The notes under the pieces were generated by a model. The model was not told where the DNA came from and searched no databases. It was given only the letters and a program-made list of their open reading frames with translations. Shown one piece after another: positions 57,807-64,000 of a stretch of 64,000 nt of DNA (position 1 is its first letter; every line of letters begins with the position of its first letter). The DNA is from Helicostylum pulchrum (taxonomy: Eukaryota > Mucoromycota > Mucoromycetes > Mucorales > Mucoraceae). Location of the stretch: positions 62,001 to 126,000 of the forward strand of contig JAIXMO010000063.1 in assembly GCA_025677825.1 (NCBI GenBank), written 5' to 3'. The position numbers and the translations under genes were made by a program.

Positions 57807-58239
57807 AAGTACTTAAAAATGAGTACCATAACCTTTGTTTTTCTTTTATCTAATCTTACACCTACATATACCTGGTTCTATAACACAAAACAATGTCATA
57901 TGCAGTGGAATATTCCCAGAACTTGACTCAAACGACATAGTTACAATTGCATAATTGGAAAAGATTTCTCGGCCAGGATTCTGTATTGCTCTTGGATTCA
58001 GTGTGTTTACCAAGAACGAAACAATGATGTGTGGACTCAAGAATATAGACATGGCAGATGACTGCTTAAATTATAAAATTAGGGACCCGGGATATTCTGT
58101 GAACCGTACACTTATTCTTCCCTGTCGAGTTGTTACGGATTTGGTGGTGGTGGTGGAGAGTGGAAGTAATTATCAATCGCCTAATTTTCATATAATAATT
58201 ATTGATGTTTTTATTTATTCCTTTTACTTGAAGCGTTAA
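57807..58239 (+). pseudogene. First copy of the tandem Cys-rich tail-anchored family, 5' end broken
   Basis: From 57955 the frame reads MEKISRPGFC, VFTKNETMMCGLKNIDMADDCL, and on to the SGSNYQSPNF tail (94 codons to 58239). Upstream, the region corresponding to the first 20 codons of the other copies aligns only with insertions and deletions. It contains a TGA in the expected frame and no usable start. The fourth Cys context is CRVV rather than CEH, and the CEH-to-ESG loop is shortened. Its TATA-like box is changed to AATATAAGT. It may still be expressed from the internal ATG, but it looks like a decaying copy. Confidence 0.6.
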
Positions 58240-58360
58240 GTATATCCTAATTCACCTAAATAAATATTTTTGGGGGGAAGGAAAGGCAATCCCCTCCCCC
58301 ACTCTCTCTCTCTCTCTCTTCTGTCTTCTTATAAATATTCTTTGCTGAGCGGAAACTGAG

Positions 58361-58371
58361 TATAAATAATT
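58361..58371 (+). promoter_or_regulatory. TATA-like element of copy 2 (same at 58882 in copy 3)
   Basis: TATAAATAATT about 75-85 bp upstream of the main ATG in both copies 2 and 3, inside a conserved upstream block beginning TTTGCTGAGC. Confidence 0.5.
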
Positions 58372-58438
58372 AAAATGTGTATCACGAGCTTTTTCTTGCC
58401 TTTCTTCCTCCCTTCACCTGTACTGGTTCTATAATATA

Positions 58439-58801
58439 ATGTCTACTCCCAAAATACTTGATCTAAATGAAATGTACAAATATGTATACCTTGAAAAGAT
58501 TGCTCGACCTGGATTCTGTCTTGATGGTCCTAGACCGACCGTATTTACCAGGAACGAAACAATGATTTGTGGACTCAAGAATATAGACATGGCCGAAGAC
58601 TGCTTAGAGTATGAAAGGTCCCACTTTGGAGACTTTGTTAACGGTACGCTTATTCTTCCCTGTGAACATTCTGCCGGGTATAGTCGAATTGTTACGAATT
58701 TCGTGCCGGAGGTGGAGAGTGGAAGTAATTATAAATCACCTAATTTTAGTATTATACTTATTTCAATGATATTTTTATTTGTTTTTTATTTGAAGCGTTA
58801 A
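58439..58801 (+). CDS. Tandem-family small Cys-rich protein, copy 2
   Basis: Uninterrupted 120 codons. The N-terminal 20 residues are polar (MSTPKILDLNEMYKY). The core has four Cys in the order GFC, ICG, DCL, PCEH, shared with the neighbours and probably paired. An N-x-T motif (RNET) and NGT are candidate glycosylation sites. The last 20 residues (FSIILISMIFLFVFYLKR) form one hydrophobic helix capped by Lys-Arg, so the protein is either tail-anchored or a GPI-type precursor. No N-terminal signal peptide is seen on this start. A short frame at 58375-58434 (MCITSFFLPFFLPSP) upstream looks signal-like and could be spliced in phase (GTACTG to AAAAG at about 58498). No known family. Confidence 0.65.
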   Translation: MSTPKILDLNEMYKYVYLEKIARPGFCLDGPRPTVFTRNETMICGLKNIDMAEDCLEYERSHFGDFVNGTLILPCEHSAGYSRIVTNFVPEVESGSNYKSPNFSIILISMIFLFVFYLKR

Positions 58802-58968
58802 AATATCCTAATTCACCTATAATAAATCCCTCTTCTCTTTTTTTTTCGTGTAAAAAACTCTTTTGCTGAGCAGAAATTGAGTATAAATAATTAAAAATGT
58901 GTATTACGAGCTCTTTCTTACATTTCTTCTTCTCTTTAACCTAATATACCTGTATACTGATTCTATAA

Positions 58969-59319
58969 ATGCCTCCTTTCCCAACCCTTGATGTAAATGA
59001 AGTAATTCGTCTTCAATACAAGGAAAAGATTGTTCAACCTGGGTTCTGTATTGGTAATGGAGCGACTGTATTTACCAAGAACGAAACAATGATCTGTGGA
59101 CTCAGATATATAGACCTGGAAGAAGATTGCTTAGAGTACAAATTTATCAGTCCTGGATACTCTGTTATCGGTGCATTTATTCTTCCCTGTGAACATATCG
59201 TAAGCCAATATCTAATTGTTATGGCGCCACCAGAGAGCGGAAGCAATTATCAATCACCTAATTTTAATATATTGTTTATTTCAATGATGCTTTTATTTAT
59301 TTTTTATTTCAAGCGTTAA
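58969..59319 (+). CDS. Tandem-family small Cys-rich protein, copy 3
   Basis: Uninterrupted 116 codons, clearly homologous to copy 2 along its whole length. It shares the PGFC, TVFTKNETMICGL, EEDCLEY, LPCEH and SGSNYQSPNF landmarks and a C-terminal hydrophobic helix (ILFISMMLLFIFYFKR). All four Cys are kept, while the stretch between PCEH and ESG is variable. An upstream short frame (58897-58944, MCITSSFLHFFF) sits in the same place as in copy 2, but a stop precedes any splice to the core. Coding constraint is suggested by the preserved frame and Cys despite many base differences. Function unknown. Confidence 0.65.
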   Translation: MPPFPTLDVNEVIRLQYKEKIVQPGFCIGNGATVFTKNETMICGLRYIDLEEDCLEYKFISPGYSVIGAFILPCEHIVSQYLIVMAPPESGSNYQSPNFNILFISMMLLFIFYFKR

Positions 59320-59459
59320 AGGAAAAATATATTCCAATTCAACCTTTTAATAAAATTTTCTAGGGAGGAAAAATAACCCTCTCACCTTTATTTCTGTCTT
59401 TATTTTTGTTTTTCTTTATTTCTGTTTCTCTGTATTTCTGTCTTTATTTTTTGTTTCCT

Positions 59460-59512
<53 letters not shown>

Positions 59513-59733
59513 GGCAAGGTAAATGGATTCATTCACCTGGTGCAAACCCCGAACCATTGGTATTACAATTTGAACTTCTCAGAAGAAGAAGAGAAAAAGT
59601 GATACTGTTTTAACTGGACCTCAAACACCGTAACACGAATTTTCTGAGGTTCAAATTACAGAAAAAAAGTTTATTCTCGATCTAAAAAGTCGTTTTTCTC
59701 TTTATCTTTTTTCTACTTTTTTCTCAACCAAAA
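59320..59733. other. Intergenic stretch with a 47-T run and an inverted repeat
   Basis: Pyrimidine-rich after the array, with an uninterrupted T run at 59462-59508. Downstream is an inverted repeat: AATTTGAACTTCTCAGAA (59567-59584) against TTCTGAGGTTCAAATT (59642-59657), within 80-170 bp of the deaminase start. It may be part of that promoter. No gene is seen. Confidence 0.55.
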
Positions 59734-60600
59734 ATGAAGTTATTCTCCGCTGCTATTTTATGTCTTGCATATTTTAATTCTGCATCTGCTACAGATTGTC
59801 AAGGACTTGAAAGTACAAAGGCCGTAGATGAATGCTATATGAAAATCGCATTAGACTATGCTTTAACTCATAATCCAGGGTTTCCTTTTGGCGCATTAAT
59901 TGTCGATCATACCAGAAATGATATATCTTGTTACGGCGCTAATTCGAACAAAAAAAACAAGTTATTGCACGGTGAAACTGCTGCCTTCTGGAAGTAAGTA
60001 ATTACAAAAGAAAGAAAGGGAAAGATACTAATGAGTTATTAGCTGTACCGAATTGTATCCTTCACCTACTCAAGACGATATGTTTAATCCTGGTTTAGAT
60101 TGGTCTCATCAAACCCTTTATACCACAGGAGAGCCAGTAAGTTTTTTTAAAAAAAAATACAGAGTATACATGTACTAACATGTATGTAGTGTCCCATGTG
60201 TGCTTCTCAAAGTATTTATCGAGGTGTACATCGAGTTGTTTGGGGTACATCGATTCCAGATATTAATAAAAGTGGACGCCAACAATTGATGATTAGCATG
60301 TAAGTGTGTCTATTTGATTTACTTTTGTAAAAAAAAATATTTATTCTTTTTGAAAAAAAAAGGCACGATGTAGTAGCTTCTGCTAAGATTGGTGCCAACC
60401 TTCCCAACACTGAAGTGCCTATTTTAGAAGGAGGTGTACTGAAAGATGAATGTGATCATGCATTCTGGTGTGCATTTTCCGTATTTCGCGATGAAGAATA
60501 TTATGCGGCTATGAAAAAGGATGGTCTTGAAGCCTATATTACAGATCGTAATACTCGATTCCCGTGCAAAGAAGGACCAGAAGGTCATGAGGAACTCTAA
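59734..60600 (+). CDS. Secreted cytidine/guanine-deaminase-fold protein
   Basis: Four exons (59734-59993, 60043-60136, 60190-60299, 60363-60600) give 233 residues. Zinc-site motifs of the CMP/dCMP-deaminase superfamily are intact: HGE at 79-81 (His ligand, Glu proton shuttle) and PCPMC at 118-122 (two Cys ligands). FPFGALIVD precedes them as in guanine and tRNA-adenosine deaminase-like enzymes. Residues 1-19 (MKLFSAAILCLAYFNSASA) are a typical signal peptide, followed by a Cys-containing start (TDCQGLES) and further Cys in NCTELYPSP, DECDHAFWCAF and FPCKEG. Export with possible disulfides is therefore expected, unusual for this enzyme class. Substrate unknown; nucleobase scavenging outside the cell is an inference. 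Confidence 0.82.
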
Positions 60601-61099
60601 AAAAAATTGTGTTGTTTATGGTGAACAGCTACTCCATATAAAATCACGCTGTATATATAAAAAATCCCCCGTGGCTTACAGCTACTGCCACATTTGTAAA
60701 AAACGCTGTATATATAAAACCAATAAAACTCTTTTTTTTTTCAATTAAAACTGTTATCTTGAAATGTCATTTTTATTAATCCATGTGATGTTTTTAAAAC
60801 CGTAATCAAGTGTGAGAATATAGAGGGTATTTTCAAGATAGTAGTAATAATAATTACCTATATTGTGTAACGTATGTTTATCTGTGATATTCTCCCCCGC
60901 CCATTGTCTATCATGCATAAATTGGTTTATCGCTGTTATTATCAACACAATGAAAAAATACCCCGTTTTACGGATAAGATGTTTTTATCTTTTTTTATCC
61001 AGATAACAACTTTTTTTTTTTTCCCATAACTATTTTAACTATAAAAAGGGGATCAAGTTATTAAATCCCAAAAAACAATTATACAAAAAAAAAAAAAGT
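60601..61099. promoter_or_regulatory. Intergenic region upstream of the oxygenase
   Basis: About 500 bp. A short direct repeat, AAA(T/A)CACGCTGTATATATAAAA-like, occurs at about 60640-60665 and 60698-60720. A classical TATA box, TATAAAAAGG, lies at 61040-61049, 50-60 bp before the oxygenase ATG. No gene is seen. Confidence 0.55.
61040..61049 (+). promoter_or_regulatory. TATA box of the oxygenase gene
   Basis: TATAAAAAGG about 55 bp upstream of the ATG at 61100. One of the clearest TATA elements in the window, which suggests regulated expression. Confidence 0.6.
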
Positions 61100-62186
61100 A
61101 TGTCTACTATTACTTGTGCTGCTGCAGCGTCTGCTAGTATTGCTAGTACTCAACGAGACTTTATCCGTGTTGATTTATCCAACTATGAAACTCGACAAGA
61201 AGAAATTATCAAGACCATAATGGAAGCTTCCACCGGCCAAGGTTTCTTTTACGGTAAAAACAAAATTCTTTTTTTTTTTCTTTTAAAAAAAATAATATTA
61301 ACTGATTTCTCTCTCCAAAAAAGTTGTTAATCATGGTATTGAAATCCAAGACATCCGTAGTATGTTTGAATCTAGCCGTGACTTCTTTGCACTCGACGAC
61401 GCTATCAAAAGCAAGTACCCAATTGACGTGACCCGAAACGCAGGCTGGGAGAAGCTCTCGCAAATCCGCCCTTCAACCGGTGTGGCCGATCTCAAAGAGT
61501 CTATGCAACTTGGGTTCCACAACCACGAAGACCTCTGGCCCACGCTTACTGACGCTCCCACGTTCCGCCCCACCGCCGAGAACTTCATGCACCAATGCAA
61601 CGACGTCTCCACCAAGCTTCTTACCTGCTTAGCCCTTGGCCTCGGCTTCCCCTCTGACTTTTTCACCAAATGCCACGACGTAACACAACCCGACTGCCTC
61701 AACACGTTGCGATGCCTTCACTACCACGATATCACGGGCAAAGTTTTCCCGCCCGAGTACTGGCGCGCAGGAGCGCACACTGATTTCGACACGCTGACGC
61801 TGCTGTTCCAGCGCCGCCCAGGCGAGAGCGGCCTTGAGGTGTGCCCCGGTCGTGAAGCGTCTACAGAGTTTGGTCACGGCGATGCGTGGACAGCAGTGTC
61901 TCCAGAGGAAGGAGACATTGTGTGTAATATTGGAGATATGATTATGCGGTGGTCCGACGATGCGTTAAAGAGTAATTTTCATCGTGTTCGGGCTCCGGGT
62001 GTGGGCGAGTATCAAGGACCTCGCTACTCAATTGCTTATTTCAACCAGGCGAATAAGTCGGCAGTCATTCAAGGTCGCACGCGGTACCCTGAACCGATTA
62101 CTGCAGGGGAGTTTATAAAGTTGGCCATGGAAAGAAACTACCGTGCACTTCAGGAGTTGAAGGGTGATCAGCCTACAGCTGCTTAA
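61100..62186 (+). CDS. 2-oxoglutarate/Fe(II)-dependent oxygenase (isopenicillin-N-synthase-like)
   Basis: Two exons (61100-61253, 61324-62186) give 338 residues. The N-terminal DIOX_N part has QGFFYVVNHGI. The iron triad is HTDFD (His 203, Asp 205) and NFHRVRAP (His 271). The co-substrate Arg is in GPRYSIAYF (Arg 285, Ser 287). Such enzymes oxidise small molecules; the substrate cannot be told. Base composition is striking: from about 61430 to 61900 the sequence is GC-rich with C- and G-ending codons, while the first exon and last 150 bp resemble the surrounding DNA. That is unlike every other gene here and may point to horizontal transfer or recent acquisition. The single intron is of the local type. 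Confidence 0.88.
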
Positions 62187-62941
62187 TATTTTCCTTTTCT
62201 CTCTGCAGAGAATAAGGAGTTACTGTATTATAACATGGCTTATTCTTCTTCCTTTCCCCCGTATTTCACTTTTTGCAGAGAGAAATTTATTTTTGCGGTG
62301 CAGCCAAATCCGCGTAAAAAACCTGTGTAAATAAATAATTCTTTTTATAAATAAGTTGGCAATGAGTGCACGGTCTATATTAGAAGTAATTAAAAAAAAG
62401 TCTTTGATAATCACATTCTTGACGTATGTATAAAACCCACATAAACGTGTTTTGACGTGTCACATTTATTTTTAAATCAAGTACTACCACTAATTATGAT
62501 TCATATCACTTTTGTAAGCTTCAACAACTTTTTAAATAATACCTGCCACTGTATAAATACACATATTTGCTGAAATTAAATCAAAGTGTGAACCAGTTTC
62601 TATATTTATACAGTAGTTTTTCGTCCTGCTCAATTTGGATGAATTATACTGTAACGCAGAATCCATATAGTTCCTTTTTTTTTATAAATTATATGCATAA
62701 TATACCAGCATCAAAAAAATAAAGGATTTTGAAACATGTATTTGCAAAGAGAAACTGGTGCTTATGAATTCTGTCAGTTCTTCTTTCTCTCTGCATGATT
62801 TTTTTAAACAAAAGTCGAAACGAACGCTTCTTGTGACGTCATGACAAGTTGTTACTCCCAAGTTTTTTTTTTTGTTCTTTTTTTTTTCTTTCTCTTGCCA
62901 TTAAACCAACCCGTTTATTTTTTTATATAAACAAACAAAAA
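62187..62941. promoter_or_regulatory. Intergenic region upstream of SWC4
   Basis: About 750 bp of AT-rich DNA. CTCTCTGCA-type motifs recur near 62199-62207 and about 62790. A full CRE palindrome is at 62834-62841. T-rich tracts lie at 62863-62890. No gene is seen. Confidence 0.5.
62834..62841. promoter_or_regulatory. CRE/ATF palindrome TGACGTCA
   Basis: Exact TGACGTCA about 100 bp upstream of the SWC4 start, the consensus site of ATF/CREB-type bZIP proteins. A gene for such a factor lies in this window at 28670-29792. Binding is inferred from consensus only. Confidence 0.6.
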
Positions 62942-64000
62942 ATGAGTGGATCTGATATTCGCGACATTTTACAGATTGGTTCTCCTAGTGAATCAAGTCC
63001 AAAGAGATCGAAACCATCGGTTGAAAAAAGACCAGGTAAATTTTTTTTTTCAACCAAACTAAAGAAGAGTATTGATTATTTTGTAAATAGATGGTATTAG
63101 TAGAGAGTTGTATAGTTTAATTGGTGGAGCACCACCAGTTGCGTTTGTTAAACCTACGTTTAAAGCTAAATTCAAAACGAAAAAGAAGGCTACACCGTGG
63201 GTTCTTACACCCTTTTTGAATCCTGCTCGAACCGATGGATTAGTTTTACAACATTGGCTTAAAGCTGAAGAAGCCGAGGACCAAGGTAATATACACACAC
63301 ATATAGGATAAAACAATTTGTACTGATGTAGGGTGTTTTTTTGATAGAGTATCCGTTTGCCAAATTTAATAAAGTAATTGATATCATTGAATATACCGAA
63401 GACGATTATGAAAAATATTTAACAGGTAAATAAAAATTCACAAAGGTAAAAAAAAGAAATATGCGGAAGAAGAGGGATTAAAAAGAAAGATACTAAGCAT
63501 GAAAATAGACACAGACTGGAGTAAAGAAGAAACGGATTACTTGTTTGAACTGTGTCGACAATACGATCTAAGATTTCCAGTAATTGAAGACAGATATGCA
63601 TTTGAAAACAAGACGAGAACGATGGAAGATTTAAAGGATAGATATTACTCAGTGTACCGAAAGTTAATCATACAAGGCAGAGGACCTATTTCAAACGACT
63701 ATATACCTGACAGACAAGCCTTGGCGCAACAGTACGGTTATGACAAGAATAAAGAAGTCGAAAGAAAGAACGCATTAATCATGTTGATGAATCGTACAAA
63801 GGAACAAGTCGAAGAAGAAGAAGCGTTATTTGTTGAAGCTAAGCGTATCGAATTAAACGAATCGAGATTGGCAAGAGAAAGAGAAAGTTTATTGAATTCA
63901 CTTCAATTGGAGCAAATTCAACAAATTCCTTCTACACCTAGTACACCACTTCACGGTAATTCACCTACAAGTGCTGGTGGAGTTTTATCTTCTCCCGGAG
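62942..64000 (+). CDS. SWC4: SWC4/DMAP1-type subunit of SWR1 and NuA4 complexes (partial)
   Basis: Exons 62942-63035, 63091-63285, 63348-63425 and 63509 onward; the gene runs off the window end. Landmarks: MSGSDIRDILQIG, then DGISRELYSLIGGAPPVAF, FVKPTF, HWLKAEEAED, YPFAKFNKVIDIIEYTEDDYEKYL and the SANT-like region DTDWSKEETDYLFELCRQYDLRFPVIEDRY. Intron 3 ends after TACTAAGCATGAAAATAG, with a good branch site; this choice avoids an impossible 20-nt intron. Beyond the SANT part is a charged coiled stretch (EQVEEEEALFVEAKRIEL) and a Ser/Thr/Pro-rich region. The protein binds nucleosome-modifying complexes that deposit H2A.Z and acetylate H4. About 270 residues are visible. Confidence 0.92.

Larger units (their letters stand above)
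57772..59334 (+). repeat. Tandem array of three duplicated gene units
   Basis: Three units share the same order: a TTTGCTGAGC box (about 57772, 58340, 58862), a TATA-like TATAAATAATT, an upstream ATG with a short hydrophobic frame, and the coding part ending in an SGSNY motif plus hydrophobic tail. Box-to-box spacing is about 570 and 520 bp. The units differ at many positions, so the duplications are not recent. Confidence 0.85.

Noticed and set aside
59530..59562. tRNA 3' end suggested by GGTTCGGGG...TTTGCACCA on the minus strand
   Set aside because: No complementary acceptor strand or cloverleaf upstream, and nuclear eukaryotic tRNA genes do not encode CCA.
63426..63445. A 20-nt intron in SWC4
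   Set aside because: It would keep the frame, but it inserts a Lys-rich segment absent from the family. A longer intron ending at 63508, with a TACTAAG branch site, gives the conserved DYEKYLTDTDWSKEETD join.

Overview
The window looks like nuclear DNA of an early-diverging filamentous fungus, most likely order Mucorales (Rhizopus/Mucor-type). The evidence is AT-rich DNA with long A and T runs, compact genes with many short GT-AG introns (branch sites such as TACTAAG), standard code, and a fungal gene set (KEI1, a BEM3-like RhoGAP, an INP5-type phosphatase, a Rfc5-type clamp-loader subunit, SWC4, a full-length intron-poor PRP8). The order-level placement is inferred from protein flavour. Most gene models were built by splicing in frame by eye, and exon sums were checked to be divisible by three.

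Layout. 0.2-10.5 kb: YANK-type kinase (-), lysophosphatidate acyltransferase (+), V-ATPase subunit f/RNASEK (-), Cables-type cyclin (+), NIPA-type Mg2+ transporter (-, with a 17-nt microexon), a broken eL15 pseudogene, and a peroxisomal enoyl-CoA hydratase/isomerase ending in AKL. 11-19.9 kb: a BEM3-like PX-PH-RhoGAP (-) divergent from a beta-propeller/inositol-polyphosphate 5-phosphatase fusion (+), then a GT47 exostosin-type transferase and mitochondrial bS21m. 20-28.3 kb: an accessory block with an acidic orphan protein and two tandem copies plus one remnant of a multi-exon mosaic family; the copies carry stops and rearrangements, one has a C-x2-C module and a DGHERxDVV motif reminiscent of fungal transposases, and promoter repeats surround them. 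28.7-42 kb: ATF/CREB-type bZIP factor, two secreted-protein genes, PHO13-type phosphatase, a two-TM orphan, a NEM1/Dullard-type phosphatase, an NT-C2 protein and a likely Fanzor/TnpB remnant, separated by long gene-free stretches.

42.6-55.9 kb is a housekeeping block: PRP8, 5-hydroxyisourate hydrolase (PTS2-like N-terminus), complex I subunit NDUFB9, a small orphan, an HP1-like chromodomain protein, RFC3/Rfc5 and KEI1. 56-59.5 kb is accessory again: inverted repeats and a three-copy tandem array of small Cys-rich proteins with a hydrophobic C-terminal tail, closed by a 47-T run. 59.7-64 kb: a deaminase-fold protein with a signal peptide, a 2-oxoglutarate/Fe(II) oxygenase with GC-rich coding sequence unlike its neighbours, and the 5' part of SWC4/DMAP1, cut by the window edge.

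Functional threads: membrane lipids and phosphoinositides (acyltransferase, NEM1-like, KEI1, 5-phosphatase, PX/PH RhoGAP), peroxisomal metabolism (PTS1 and PTS2 enzymes) and chromatin/replication (HP1, RFC, SWC4). I found no rRNA, convincing tRNA or CRISPR. The most unusual material is the tandem Cys-rich array, the mosaic family and the Fanzor-like remnant.
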